This document shows positions 9,605 through 21,633 of a DNA stretch of 64,000 bases, one piece after another. Source of the stretch: Prionace glauca (lineage: Eukaryota > Chordata > Chondrichthyes > Carcharhiniformes > Carcharhinidae); the NCBI GenBank assembly GCA_037974335.1, contig CM075760.1, positions 61,572,515 through 61,636,514 on the forward strand, in the 5' to 3' direction. Below the pieces are notes generated by a model that searched no databases, was not told where the DNA came from, and saw only the letters and a program-made list of their open reading frames with translations. Every line of letters begins with the position of its first letter. Position 1 is the first letter of the stretch. The translations under genes and the position numbers were made by a program.

Positions 9605-12480
9605 ATGGAGGGGGGGGGGGAGGTGGCTGGGAGAGAGTCGAGTGAAAGGAAAAGTATCAGGGAGAAGGTGGTTCTGAGGGACACTTGTGGGCTGAACTGT
9701 GTCTGTTTCAATGCTAGGAGTGTGGTAGGGAAAACGGATGAGCTTAGGGCCTTGATGTTTGTGAGGCAGTTAGATGTGGTGGCTGTAACGGAGACGTGGT
9801 TACGGGAGGGGCAGGACTGGCAGCTGAATGTTCCTGGGTACAAGTGTTTTAGGTGTGATAGAAGAGGGATGAAGAGAGGAGGAGGGGTGGCACTGTTAGT
9901 CAGGGAAAACATCAAAGTAGTGCAGAGGGAGGACGATATGGAAGAGATAGGGATTGAGTCAGTGTGGGTGGAGTTGAGGAATAAAAAGGGAGAGATCACA
10001 TTGCTAGGGGTGTACTATAGGCACCCAACAGCCCAAAGTCAGTGGAGGATTGCATTTGCAGGGGCATTTTGGACAGGTGCAGGAAGAACAGAGTGGTTGT
10101 AGTGGGCGATTTTAATTTTCCTGGAGTGAATTGGAGGGGGCCTAGAGCTGGGGGTACGGAGGGAGAGGAGTTTGTGAACTGTGTTATGGAAGGGTCGCTA
10201 GAACAGTATGTAACTAGCCCGACTAGGGGAGGGGCTATACTGGATCTAGTGTTGGGAAACGAACCTGGGCAGGTGGGTGAGGTAGAGATAGGCGAACATG
10301 TGGCGAACAATGATCACAAGTCCGTCTACTTTAGGATAAAAATGGAAAGGGACAAGTGCCGTCCGAGTGGGAGTGTGCTGAACTGGGGAAAGGCGAGCTA
10401 TAGCAGGATTAGGAGGGAGCTGCAGCAAACTGATTGGGAAGGACTGTTAGCTGGCAAGTCCACAGTTGGCAAGTGGGAGGCATTTAGGGACAAAATGAAA
10501 TGGTTGCAGGGGAGGTATGTTCCGGTTAAGCGAAAGGATGGGAAAGGAAGGATTAGACAGCCGTGGATTACGGAGGATATTGAAGACTTGGTCAGGAAGA
10601 AGAGGGAGGCGTATGTTAGGTCAAAACAAATGGGTACGGAGAGTGCGCTGGAAGAATAAAGCGAGAGTAGGAGGGAGCTAAAAAGGGGAATTAGAAGGGC
10701 GAAGAGAGGGCATGAGATGGCTTTGGCTGGTAGGATTAAGGAAAATTCAAAGGCATTTTATTCCTATATCAGAGGCAAGAGAGTAGTTAGAGGGAAAATT
10801 GGTCCTCTTAGGGACAAGAGTGGTGAGTTGTGTATTGAGTCGGAGGGGAAGGGGGAGCTCCTGAATGAATACTTTGCGTCAGTATTCACAAAGGAGAGGG
10901 GTTCGGAATCGTGTGGTCTCTTGGAGGGAGTGGAGGTTTATTTGCAGGATATAGTTATTACGAGAGAGGAAGTGCTAGGGCTTTTAGGTAGCGTAAGGAC
11001 GGATAAAGCTCCGGGGCCTGATGGTATTTATCCCAGGCTGCTTAGGGAGGCGAAAGATGAAATTGCTGGGCCTCTGGCGTAAATCTTTGTCTCTTCTTTG
11101 GACACAGGTGAGATCCCAGAAGACTAGAGGGTAGCAAATGTGGTCCCGTTGTTCAAAAAAGGCAGTAGGGATAACCCTGGGAATTATAGACTGGTGAGTT
11201 TGACGTCGGTGGTAGGGAAGTTAATGGAAAAAATACTTAGGGGTAGGATGTATGAGCATTTGGAGCGTTGCGATCTGATTAGGGATACGCAACATGGCTT
11301 TGTTAGAGGGAGGTCTTGCCTTACGAATCTGGTGGAATTCTTTGAGGAGGTGACAAAAACGGTTGACGATGGGAGAACCGTTGATGTCATCTATATGGAT
11401 TTCAGTAAGGCGTTTGACAAAGTCCCTCACGGTAGGCTGGTAGAAAAGGTTAAGGCGCATGGGATACGAGGCCAGGTAGCTAGGTGGATTGAGAACTGGC
11501 TGGGAAATAGGAGACAGAGGGTAGCTGTGGAAGGGACCTTGTCGGGCTGGAGGCCAGTGACCAGTGGTGTGCCGCAGGGCTCAGTACTGGGACCTCTCCT
11601 CTTTGTAGTCTACATAAATGACTTGGAAGAGGGCGTAGGTGGTGTGATTAGCAAGTTTGCTGATGACACCAAGATGGCAGGGTTGGCGGGTACGGAACTG
11701 GATTGTCAGGTGATACAACAGGATATAGACAGGTTGGTGCAGTGGGCAGATAGGTGGCAGATGGCATTTAATCCTGACAAATGCGAGGTGATGCATTTTG
11801 GACGGAATAATGCAGAGAGGAGCTATGTGATTAAAGGGAGGCCGATTAGGAGTATAGACATACAGAGGGACCTGGGAGTGCAGGTTCACAAATCCATGAA
11901 GGTTGCATCACAAGTGGAGAAGGTCGTTAGGAAGGCTTATGGGATGTTGGCCTTTATAGGAAGGGGCATAGAGTATAAAAGCTGCTGTCTAATGCTTCAG
12001 TTGTACAGAACGTTGGTTAGACCGCATTTGGAGTACTGCGTCCAGTTCTGGTCACCTTACTACCGGAAGGACGCGGAGTCTCTGGAAAGGGTGCAGAGGA
12101 GGTTTACCAGGATGTTGCCTGGCATGGAGGGGCTGGGGTACGAGGAAAGGTTGAAGAAACTGGAACTATTCTCCTTGGTAAGGCGGAGATTGAGAGGGGA
12201 CATGATAGAAGTATATAAGATAATGAAGGGAATGGATAGAGTTAATAGTGAGAGACTGCTCCCTAGACTGGATACAAACACGAGAGGTCATCATTTAAGG
12301 GTGAGGGGGGAGAGGTATAATTTGGAGGTGAGAAGAAGGTTCTTTATGCAGAGAGTTGTAGGGGTCTGGAACGCGCTACCGAGTAGGGTGGTGGAGGCAG
12401 GAACATTGGACTCGTTTAAGATGCAGTTAGATAGGCACATGAGTGAAACAAGAATGGAGGGATATGGTAGGGGAAATTAA
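9605..12480 (+). pseudogene. CR1 ORF2 (APE endonuclease-reverse transcriptase), broken
   Basis: The endonuclease begins near FNARSVVGKTDELRAL and VAVTETWLREGQDW; a frameshift near 10042 moves it to the frame with VVVVGDFNFPGVNW and NNDHKSVYF (the family normally has SDH). Stops lie at 10657-10659 and 11080-11082 in the same frame. The reverse transcriptase is open from 11140 to 12480 (446 codons) with [51 protein letters not shown] (catalytic Asp pair kept) and the CR1 C-terminal region RRRLRGDMIEVYKIMKG. In an intact element this protein would nick DNA and copy its RNA at the target. Confidence 0.88.
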
Positions 12481-12669
12481 ATAGGGTTAAACCTCGGGAG
12501 ACACCGGAAAGGCAGGCTGTAAGATTAATATTTTTGACTTTATTCCACAGGTGGAGGGCCACCTCGTGTCAAACGAGGGGCATTCACACGGCGGGTCTTG
12601 CCTGGACTGCTCTTGGAAGTTCCAGGAGTGGCCTAGAACTTCGTGTCGGTGTGTGTGCTTGATCCTGGA

Positions 12670-13006
12670 CCGGTAGATGGGTGCCGCAACAGCACAGTGA
12701 CTAGCACTGCTGGCTGTACAGACACATGGATTTGGGCCTGTGTCTGTGGGAGTTTGCGCATTCTCCCTGTGGTTGCGTGGGTTTCCTCCGGGCGCTCCGG
12801 TTTCCTCCCACACCCCAAAAATGTGCTCTCAGGCTAATCGGTTTTTACCAAATTGACACTATTTCTTCCCTGAATCTGACTGAGTAGGGTTCCATTCATA
12901 GATATGCAGGGTAGAATAGGTGTAGGATGACGTGGCGGCGCGGTCTCGTTGGGCCGAAGAGCCTGTTTCCCGTGCTGGATTGTTCTTTGTTCTTTGTTCT
13001 TTATTT
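12670..13006 (+). mobile_element. V-SINE with TTCTTTG tail
   Basis: Head CAGCACAGTGACTAGCACTG, central domain TGGGAGTTTGCGCATTCTCC and GGCGCTCCGGTTTCCTCCCA, CR1-like tail GTTGGGCCGAAGAGCCTGTT ending in repeated TTGTTCT. The same subtype lies reversed at 19980-20300. Confidence 0.85.
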
Positions 13007-13009
13007 TTT

Positions 13010-13660
13010 TTGTAGACCTCCATAAGGTCACCCCTGGGCTTTCTACACAGCCGGGAAAAAGTTCCAGTCTATCACGTTTCTCCTTAAAACACAAACAATC
13101 AAGTCCCTATACCCTCCTAGTGAATATTTTCTGAACTCTTTGTAGTTTAATAATATCCTTCCTGTAACAGGGTGACCAGAGCTGTACGGAGTATTCCGAG
13201 TGTGGCCTTACCAATGTCTTGTACAACTTCAACAAGTTGTCCCAACTCCTTTATTCGCTGTTCTGACCAAGGAAACCAAGAATGCTGATTTCATTCCTCA
13301 CAACTCTGCCCAACTATGACTCCACTTTCAAGGAGCTATGAACATGTACTCCCCCAGATTTCTTGGTTCTCGAACCGTCCCCAATGCCTTAGCATTAAGT
13401 AAGTGCTGCCCTGGTTCGATCTATCAAATGCATTACCTCGCATTCATCTAAATTAAACTCCATCTGTCATACATCAATCTACTGGCCCAATTGATCAAGA
13501 TCCCATACAATTAGAGATAACCTTTTTTTCACTATCCACTATGCCACCAATCTTGGTGTCAACTGAAAACTTAGTAACCATGCCTCCTAAATTCTCATCC
13601 AAATGATTAATATAAATGACAAATCACAATGGACCCACCCATGGTGCCGGAAGTCACAAG
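13010..13660 (-). mobile_element. old CR1-group LINE reverse-transcriptase fragment
   Basis: Reverse strand matches the CR1 RT to C-terminal region, including a degraded form of the FADD area (reverse of CAATCTTGGTGTCAACTGAA) and the ATTAATATAAATGACAAATC box. No frame is open; the 3' end abuts the V-SINE tail at 13006. Confidence 0.65.
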
Positions 13661-14142
13661 TTAATTTCTCCAAGATTTTGGGTTCAGACTTTCCCCATTT
13701 CTTTCACTGATGCGATGCTGACAGCTTTACATTTCCAGGTTTAAAATGTTTTCCCTTACGGACAGGCTGGGGGGACTTTTGCATAATGTGTTCCTTTCTT
13801 TGTCACAATCCCATATCCCAGCAACATTGAAAGATACTGGTCAACCCTCCCGGCATTTCCAAAATTCCTTCCATCAGGAACGCTCACACAGACACAGACT
13901 TATTCTGTGACGCATTGACAAAAATATGTTTTGAATGAAAAGTATTAACCTGTTTGTTCAGTGACTGTAATTAACGTCGGAATTAATTCAACCAGTCCTA
14001 ATCGTGTCTCTGGAGCATTCCCATCCAGGCTTCATAAAGGAGTTATGCACGATGTCATTGGGAGTGTCACAGTGATAAGCGGCTCTACAGAGAGGGAGTC
14101 GAGGTATCAACATTGGGAGAAAGAAATTGCAAGCTTTCTGCA
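13661..14142. other. 5' flank of the GPR139-like gene, no repeat recognised
   Basis: No clear CpG promoter or TATA box was found. The stretch 14040-14142 directly precedes the coding start and is probably 5' UTR. An alternative in-frame ATG is at 14113. Confidence 0.4.
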
Positions 14143-14359
14143 ATGGAGGTGTATCCAGGAAAGGTAGATCTGGACGTTCCCACAATGGTTCAGCATCTGA
14201 GGGGCAGAGATCTGAATGTTACAACAATTGAGAGGAGTTTATACTCGATACTTTACACACTTTCTCAAGATTGGCTGCCTACAATTCATCGTGTTGAATA
14301 TGTCCTGAAACTGATTCGATACTTTTACTATCCAATCCTGGCTATTGTTGGTGTCCCCG
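14143..14359 (+). CDS. GPR139-like rhodopsin-class receptor, exon 1
   Basis: Begins MEVYPGKVDLDVPTMVQHL; ATG 14143 is chosen because MEVYPG leads directly into the extracellular N-terminus, while ATG 14113 would add ten residues. An NVTT glycosylation site lies near residue 25. The exon ends in the first half of TM1 (YYPILAIVGVP) at 14359, followed by GTAAGT. It leaves a single G that joins TG of exon 2 at 18598 to make Val. The 72 codons plus 1 nt fit the downstream exon in phase. This split inside TM1 is what I recall for shark GPR139-like paralogues. Ligand is unknown; mammalian GPR139 responds to aromatic amino acids, but that cannot be assumed here. Confidence 0.85.
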
Positions 14360-14757
14360 GTAAGTTTCTCCACTGATTATGAATGATGTAGCCCGTGTTT
14401 AACTCTGCCACTCTTGCCGTCTGCTCTACCCCGTTTGCAACTGATGCTTGTGGTCTGAGTCCTTATTGAGTTATCACATCTACAAAGCGTGGATCACTAT
14501 GATAATGCTGCCTATGCTGTGGGGTTTAATTTGTAAAGATGTAAAAGATGTTTAGGAAGATGAAAAAGAATTGTGAAAACCGGCAGGAGGGGGAAAAGTG
14601 TGCAATCTCTTAAAAATGTGTTTTTGTTTGACGCTGAGATGTTTAAATTGCTGAATACACAGAAACTTTCAGTTGTAACACTTATTCCAGAGGCCAAAAA
14701 CATAGGGGTTGCCTTGGTAATTGGCACGGCAGGTTTTGCATTGTGGTCAACACAGTC

Positions 14758-15592
14758 CGAAGTCTCACAACACCAGGTTAAAATCCAACAGGTTTATTTG
14801 GCACCATTGGCTTTTGGAATGTTGTTCTTTCTTCAGGCGAGTGGGTAGCTGTGTTCAAAAATAGGACATGTAAAGACACAAACTCAATTAACAAAATAAT
14901 GGTTGGAATGTGAGTCTTTACGGATAAACAAGTCTGAAAGATACAGACAATGTGAGTGGAGAGAGGGTTAAGCACAGGTTAAAGAATTGTGTATTGTCTC
15001 CAGCCAGGGCAGTTAGTGAGATTTTGCAAGTCCAGGCAAGTGGTGGGAGCTACAGATAATGCAACATAAACCCAAGATCACGGTTGAAGCTATACTTGTG
15101 TGTGTGGCAGTTGGCTATCAGTGTCTGGTCAGCGATCCTGCACTGCTGTGTGTCATGAAGGCCACCTTAGAGAACGCTTATCTGAAGATCTGAGGCTGAA
15201 TGCCCGTGACTGCTGAAGTATGCCCCAACTGGAAGAGAACATTCCTGGTGATCGACAATCCTGGGTTTGCAAAATCTCAGGAGCTGTCCTGGCTGGAGAC
15301 AATACACACCTCTACTACCTGCGCTTGGCCCTCTCTCCACTCACATTGTCTGTATCTTTAAGACTTGATGCCTCTAAAGACTCACATTTCAACCGCTATT
15401 GTGTACATTGAGTTTGTGTCTTTATATGCCCTGTTTGTGTACAGAACTTCCACTCACCTGATGACGGAACAGCGCTCCAAAAACTTCTGCTGCCAAATAA
15501 ACCTGTTGGATTCTAACCTGGTGTTGTGAGACTTCTTACTGTACTTACCCCAGTCCAACGCTGGCATCTCCACATCATGGTTTTGCATTGTG
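14758..15592. mobile_element. Penelope-like family B, inverted-terminal copy in the receptor intron
   Basis: The left part begins GTCTCACAACACCAGGTTAA and the right part ends with its reverse complement (CCTGGTGTTGTGAGACTTCT). The arms extend through the CAGGCGAGTGGG / CCACTCACCTGATG area to the TGTATTGTCTCCAGCC / GGCTGGAGACAATACA area, leaving about 220 bp in the middle. The coding body is absent. Inverted terminal repeats of this kind are known for Penelope-like elements. It is a broken, diverged relic. Confidence 0.65.
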
Positions 15593-16209
15593 CCAGCCGA
15601 TAAATTTAAATACAACACAAAGCTAAAAGAACTCATTTGAAGTTATTGTTGCCAACTTCGAGCCAATCTGAGTCCAGGGTTGTTGATAGGTCATTAGGAT
15701 TTTATAAAAAAAAAACACACAGAACTGCCTTCAGGGCAGATCCACCAGTGCTTGAGCCAGGAGTACAACCAGAAGCAGAGCCCGATCACCTGAAGCAGTT
15801 AGATTTAACACAGACATGGAGAGAAATTATTTCTCTAAATGGAAGGTGAATCTTTTGAATTCATTACCTGAGGATACGGCGGGTGTTAGGACTTGATGAA
15901 ATTGAGGAGACAGAGTCTCACCCTGGACCATTCCAAGCTTCCTCAAACCCCAGCAGCTTCTTATTTATACTGAGTCAGCTGACCACCACATCATTTTCTC
16001 ATTGGTTAGATAGCTTACAGCTTGTTCTCATTGGTCACTATAACAGATCCAATGTGTTTCTGTTGGTTGCTATATTAGTTCCATTCTAACATTCCACTTA
16101 AACCCGCCTCTCCCACGACCTGATCCCTGACAAAAAACCAACCCAAACCCATCACTTCCCAGTCACTTCCCAGTTACTGTGATCCCACCAGTTCACCAGT
16201 TCCTCCGTC

Positions 16210-17110
16210 TCTTCCCTGTTCTTGGTGTCATCGTTGCAGTGGTGTCATCAGCAAACTTGGATATCAAGTTGGAGGGGAATTTGGCCAAACAAGTCATCGG
16301 TGTATAAGGAGCATAGTGGGGCTGAGTTCACAGTGTTGTGGGGCACCGCTTATGAGGATGATTGTGGAGGAGGTGTTTTGACTGTCCTTATTTATTGTTG
16401 TCTGTCAGGTTCAAATTGCAGAGATAGGAGCCTAGCCCCAGGCCAGAGACTTTGTACTGAGTTTCATTAGAACAATGCTGTTAAAGGCTGAGCTGCAGTC
16501 GATAAACAAGATTCAGGGTTGCAATGTTGACTGTACGGCCAGGGAGATTGCATCTGTGGACCTGTTGCGGATATAGGCAAACTGTAGTGGACCCAGGCAA
16601 TCTGGGAAGCTGGAACTGATTCATGCCATAACTAATCTTTTGCTGCATCACATAATATTGGACAGATGTATCATTGGACAATAGTCATTAAGGCAGGCTA
16701 TTTGGTTTTCTTTGGTAGCGGCCTTGGTTTGAGTTTTTCTTACCTGGTGCACAGATCAGGAACTTTCCTACTGAGAGAGGACTCGCTGACCTTTACTGGT
16801 CCAGTAGGTCATAGTGGGCCAGCTGCAAATACACTGGACACATTGGGCAGTAGTATAACAATGAACCCTGAAGCTTTGAAAGCAAACCCTGATAGTTGAG
16901 TTCTGTGTCATTCGAGTGTCAGATAATGATTTCTTCCTGTATTGTGCGAATGGCGGCCACAATGTTGTGGTCTCTCTACGGTCTTTTTGTAAATATAACA
17001 GAGATTCTGAGCTGTCAAGGCATTAGGAACTCTGTCTGCCAACTGCTGTTAGTTTCCATAGGAAAGGGTGAAACCAGCATTGTTTGGTACCAGCCCTGCT
17101 ACAGGGGTTG
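16210..17110 (-). mobile_element. old L2/CR1-group LINE fragment in the receptor intron
   Basis: On the minus strand the RT catalytic area is visible as the reverse of AAACTTGG following GGTGTCATCAGC (KFADDT). Other conserved antisense blocks are GTAAAGGCTGAGCTGCAGTC-like (16478-16500), GGCCAGGGAGATTGCATCTG (16540) and CAATAGTCATTAAGGCAGGC (16680). It belongs to a different lineage from the CR1 elements elsewhere in the window and has no open frame. Confidence 0.6.
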
Positions 17111-17315
17111 TCAGTAGCTATCTGAAAGGTGACAAATTACTACATACAGGACTCCACTCTGAATTTTCTGACAGGGTTACCCCCACAACCTTCTCACTCT
17201 CCAAATCCCCCAGAAGTTAGAGAGATTATTTACCTGCAGCTGAGTGACGGTCAATGTTGAGGACCCCCGGAAAACTCTTTCCAAAATGTATACTATTTTG
17301 GCCCTACCATGGAGC

Positions 17316-17478
17316 ATCACGGTGGCACAGTTGTTAGCACTGCTGACTCACAGCCTCAGGGACCTGGCTTCAATCCCAGGCTCGGGTCACTGTCTGTGTC
17401 TAGTTTGGACCTTCTTCCCGTGTCTAGGTGGGTTTCCACCAAATGTTCCACTTTCCTCTCACGATCCAAAAGATGTGT
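17316..17478 (+). mobile_element. V-SINE fragment
   Basis: Head CACGGTGGCACAGTTGTTAG, B-box-like GGCTTCAATCCCAGG and the first half of the central domain, diverged, then truncated where CR1 sequence starts. Confidence 0.8.
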
Positions 17479-17494
17479 TGGATCATAAAAATAA

Positions 17495-18475
17495 AAAGAG
17501 GGGTCTGTACTGGGACTCTTTAGGTTTGTAATTTTCATAGGTGACCTGGATAAGAAATTGGAGGGAAGGGTTAGTAAGTTTGCCGGCGACACGAAGGTTG
17601 GTGGTGCTGTGGATAGGCTGGAGGGATGTCAAAAGTTGCAGCGTGACATAGATAGGATGCAAGACTGGGCGGAGAAGTGGCAGGTGGACTTCAACCCGGA
17701 TAACTGTGTAGTGATCCATTTTGGCAGGTCCAATGGGATGAAGGAGTATAATATCTAAGCAGTGTCGAGGATCAGAAAGACCTTGGGGTCCGGGCCCATA
17801 GGACTCTCAAATCAGCCTCGCAGGTGGAGGATGTGGTCAAGAAGGTATATGGTGTACTACCCTTCATCAATCGACGGATTGAATTTAGAAGTCGGGAGAT
17901 AATGCTGCAGCTTTATAAGCCCCTAGTCACATCCCATTTGGAGAACTGTGCCTAGTTCTGTTCACCTTATTACAAGAAAGATGTGGAAGCTATTGAAACG
18001 GTGCAGAAGAGATTTACAAGGATGTTGCCAGGATTGGGTGGCATGCCTTATGAGGATAGGTTGATGGTTCTTGTTTTTTCTCTCTCTGGGGAGACGAAGA
18101 ATGAGAGGTGACCTGATAGAGGTTTATAAGATGTTGAGAGGTATCGATCGCGTGGATTCTTGGAGGCTATTTCCCAGGGCTGAAATGGTCGCTACGAGAA
18201 GATACAGGTTTAAGGTGCGGAGGAGTAGGTACAGAGGATATGTCAGGGGTAAGGTTTTCACTCAGAGGGCGGTGGGTGAGTGGAATCGGCTGCTGTCGGT
18301 GGTGGTGGAGGCAAACTCTTTGGGGCCTTTCAAGCGACTTCTGGATGTGTACATGGGATTTAATGGGATTGAGGTTTATTGGTAGGTCTAGTAGGTAGGG
18401 ATATAATCCGTGAAACTTGTGGGCCGAAGGGTCTATTTGTGCTGTCGTGTTCCATGTTCTGTGTTCTATAAAAAG
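17495..18475 (+). mobile_element. CR1 LINE 3' fragment in the receptor intron
   Basis: Translates in pieces to EGRVSKFAGDTKVGG (catalytic FADD changed to FAGD), LQRDIDRMQDWAEKWQVDFN, RRRMRGDLIEVYKMLRG and FTQRAVGEWNRLL, ending in a GGGCCGAAGGGTCTATTTGT tail and TTCTGTGTTCTAT. Same strand as the receptor. 5' truncated and broken. Confidence 0.8.
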
Positions 18476-18597
18476 AGATTTAAGTTATTCCGTTTGTGTA
18501 CACGATATTTTTTAAAATGTTGTTCCATTTACAGTCTAAATTGTCACTTTTCCCCCTGAATCATACCTAATATTATTCTTCATTTCCTTCCTGACAG

Positions 18598-19499
18598 TGA
18601 ACATAATCACAATTGTGACACTGATGAGCAGAAACTGTGGTCTGTCCAAATGTGTCACTCGTTACCTGGTGGCCATGTCAGCGGGGGATCTGCTAGTTGT
18701 TATCCTCGACCTGATATTGAGACACATTCCCATTGTTTATTGGGAAAAGTTTTATTTCTTACTATCAGTCCCCGTGTGTAACATCCACGCCGTCCTGCTT
18801 TACACTGCCACTGACTGTTCTGTCTGGTTCACCGTCACTTTCACCTTTGATCGATTTGTGGCCATTTGCTGCCCCAAGCTGAAAAATAAATATTGCACTG
18901 AGAAATCAGCGGCTGTGGTTCTGGGAACAGTGACAGTGCTGAGCTGTTTAAAAAACATTTCCTGGTATTTTATGTTATTAAAAGGATATGGGCTGGCGAA
19001 CAATCCCTGGTTTTGTCGCTTCTCATGGGATGTTGTGGAATCTCCGGTCTGGGGAACAATTGAGTTCCTCCACAACATTCTAACCCCGTGTGTCCCATTC
19101 GCCCTGATTCTGCTGCTCAATGCCCTCACCGTCAGACACATTTTAGTGAGCAGCAGAGCCCGCAGAAGACTCCGGGCTCACAGCAGTGGGGAGAATTCCA
19201 AAGACCCAGAGATGGAGAGTCGAAGGAAATCCATAATTTTACTATTTGTTATCTCAGCCAATTTCATTGTCTTATGGTCGACATTAATGGTTTATTCAAT
19301 ATGGATTCGGATGTATAATTTGGGCTACCAGTCAATAAGGTTACATCTTTTTGTTATGGAATTGGGCTTCATGCTACAACTCACAAGTTGCTGCACAAAT
19401 ACTGCCATTTATGCTGTGACACAGACTCACTTCAGACAGCAGCTAAAAGATCTACTGAAATACCCCATTACTGCAATTCTTCAACTCAATACACCATAA
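18598..19499 (+). CDS. GPR139-like rhodopsin-class receptor, exon 2
   Basis: The acceptor is CTTCCTGACAG ending at 18597; TG plus 299 codons follow, with TAA at 19497-19499. With exon 1 the receptor is 372 residues, normal for the family. TM1 resumes as NIITIVTLM; TM2 RYLVAMSAGDLLVVIL keeps the conserved Asp; TM3 ends in DRF instead of DRY; the extracellular-2 Cys is near NNPWFC; TM5 has LTPCVPFALILLLNA; TM6 starts RRKSIILLFVISANF; TM7 is LTSCCTNTAIYA, an NPxxY variant. It is a plasma-membrane G-protein-coupled receptor. The frame is clean across both exons, so it is probably functional. An AATAAA at 19719-19724 is a possible polyadenylation signal. Paralogy to GPR139/GPR142-type receptors is from memory of motifs; the exact orthologue is uncertain. 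Confidence 0.88.
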
Positions 19500-19539
19500 C
19501 AGGAAACTACAACGACAAGACTCCTGACTCTTTCTGTTG

Positions 19540-19975
19540 GGCATTCATACTGTAAACAACAAAACACCCTCACAAAAACAGAAATAGTTACAGAAAGGGA
19601 GAGAGAGAGGAGCGTGTTAGCAACAATGTGAGTGATAGAGAGAGACAAATTGGTAGAGAGAGGGAAAGGCACAAAACAAGGAGGACTTCAATTTGAAGAG
19701 TTTCTAACAGGTACAGGGAATAAAGCAGACAGAGAGAAAGAACAAAGACAGAGAGAGGCTCTCACAAAGAGAGGGAGACAGGATAGAGAGTGGAGAAAAT
19801 GGCGAGGGTGATATACAGGAAATAAGAAAGGGAGACAGCAGAAGACAGGCAGGAGGTTGTTATAAAAGAGGGAAAGGGAGATGAAAGGAAAACAGGAGAC
19901 AAGAAGTGAGGCAGAGGGAAACAGCCAGACACAGAGCGAAACAGAGACATCGAGACAGAGAGCGGGACAGAATGG
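19540..19975. repeat. GA-rich low-complexity sequence, likely 3' UTR
   Basis: Imperfect GAGAGA/ACAGAG repeats on the plus strand directly behind the receptor stop codon. The long pyrimidine-rich reading frames on the other strand are by-products of this composition. Confidence 0.6.
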
Positions 19976-19979
19976 GTAA

Positions 19980-20300
19980 GAACAAAGACAAAGAGAACAA
20001 AGAACAACACAGCACGGGAAACAGGCCCTTCGGCCCAACGAGCCCGCGCTGCCGTCCCATGGTCAGTGACCTATTCATGACTCTAGTCTATGCCTAATGT
20101 GTGAGGATCAGGGAGGTCCAATATAGGGACAATTTGTTACCCAATCAATCAGCCTAAAAGCACATTTTTGGGATGTGGGAGGAAACCGGAGCACCCGGAG
20201 GAAACCCACGCAACCACGGGGAGAACGCGCAAACTCCCATAGACACAGGCCCAAATCCATGTGTCCGCACAGCAACAGCGATAGCCTCTGAGCTGCCATG
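19980..20300 (-). mobile_element. V-SINE with TTCTTTG tail, reverse strand
   Basis: On the minus strand the head (CTGTGCGGACACATGGATTT region), central domain (GTTTCCTCCGGGTGCTCCGG) and tail (GGGCCGAAGGGCCTGTTTCC, TTGTTCTTTGTTCTC) are seen. It is the same subtype as 12670-13006. Confidence 0.8.
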
Positions 20301-20439
20301 ATGCCCTCGAGATGGTCCAGTTTACGCACATCAACGACATGAAGCAGTAGGCAACTCCCGAAGCAATATCCAAGAGCAGCCCACCACAACCTGCCGCCCG
20401 CATGCCTCTTGCTGGACTTAAGTGCCTGTGGATAAAAAT

Positions 20440-20860
20440 TTCATTATTAAAGACTCTATATCCCTGAGGCTAAAACTGACCCCAAGCCTACAATGCTTAG
20501 TAAGGCCTGCTATATCCCCCTATATGTAGACCGCTCATGTGGCTGTCCAAGTGACTCTTGAACAACCCTAGCGTGCCTGCTTCCACCACCTTACTCGGCA
20601 GTGCATACCACATCCCCACTACCCTTTGTGTGAAATACTGCCCTCTAATATTAGTCTTATATCTAGCCCCCCTCACCCTAAGCCCGTGACCCCTCGTTCT
20701 ATCCATTTCTAATAGCGGAAAAAGCTTATCACCATCTACTCTATCTGTCCCCTTCATAATCTTATAAACCTCTATTAGATCCCCCCTCAGCCGACGTCTC
20801 TCAAGGGAAAACAGCCCACGTGCGTTCAATCTTCCCTCGTAAGACAAGAGTTTGAACCTT
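20440..20860 (-). mobile_element. CR1 LINE 3' fragment
   Basis: Minus strand 20847-20497 is open for 116 codons with [60 protein letters not shown] and stop, the ORF2 C-terminus. It is closest to element 1 (8503-12520). Confidence 0.85.
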
Positions 20861-21633
20861 GTGTGAATTTGAACGACGTCTCTGCCTGAACCTGTGTAGG
20901 TCTGAACCTGGTGCGGGCCCGAGCCTGGGTAGGGGCCCTGTCGACATGAATACCAGCATTCGATTTGCTTTTCTAACTGATGATTGAACCTTCAGGTTAA
21001 CCTTTAGAGAATCTTGAACAGGGACTCCCAGGTTCCTTTGCGCATCTGATTTTCTAAGTATTTCCCCGTTTAGAAAACAATTTATGCCTGCATTCCTCTT
21101 TCAAAAGTGCACAATCTCATACTTTTCCTCATTGTATTCCATCTGTCATCTCTTTGCCCTCTCTCTAACCTGTACATGTCCTTCTGCAGCCCTCCCTCCG
21201 CAGCCCCCCCCCGACTTTCTCAATACTCCCTGTCACTCGATATATCTTTGTATCTTCCGCAACAGCGTCTTCATTTCATTCTTCCAAATCATTCATGTAT
21301 ATTATGAATATACATTAATGCACCGAACCCTGAGGCACACCAGTAGTCACTGGCTGCCATCCTGAAAACAGATCCCCTTCTTCCCCACTCTCTGCCTTCT
21401 GTCAGCCAGCCAATCCTCTATCCATGCCAGGATCATGCTCTCATCTCCATTGGCACTTAACTCATTTAAGAGTCTCCAATGCAGCACTATATCAATGGCC
21501 TTCTGGAAATCGAAATTAATCAGTTCAATTGGTCCTCCCTATCTAACTTCCTTGTTACCTGCTCAAAGAACTCTGACAGATTTGTCCGACATGGGCTCCC
21601 CTTGACAAAGCCGAACTGACTCAGTGCTATTGT

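Larger units (their letters stand above)
8503..12520 (+). mobile_element. CR1-clade LINE, nearly full length (element 1)
   Basis: It has a 5' UTR with a GAGCGGGCAGCGGAGTGAGT box shared with the element at 46405, ORF1 with an N-terminal CxxC pair and an esterase-like domain, and ORF2 with endonuclease and reverse transcriptase. A TATAAAAAA lies near 8562. It inserted at the tandem-repeat end of segmental copy 1. ORF1 has a premature stop and ORF2 has one frameshift and several stops, so it cannot move by itself. The 3' limit is approximate. Confidence 0.9.

Noticed and set aside
15880-16115. Possible reversed LTR in the receptor intron
   Set aside because: Only compositional hints (CATTGGTT repeats, TTTATT); no terminal motif or flanking duplication.
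19688-20038. Leucine- and cysteine-rich frames on the minus strand
   Set aside because: They come from the GA-rich low-complexity tract and a V-SINE tail, with no homology to a membrane protein.
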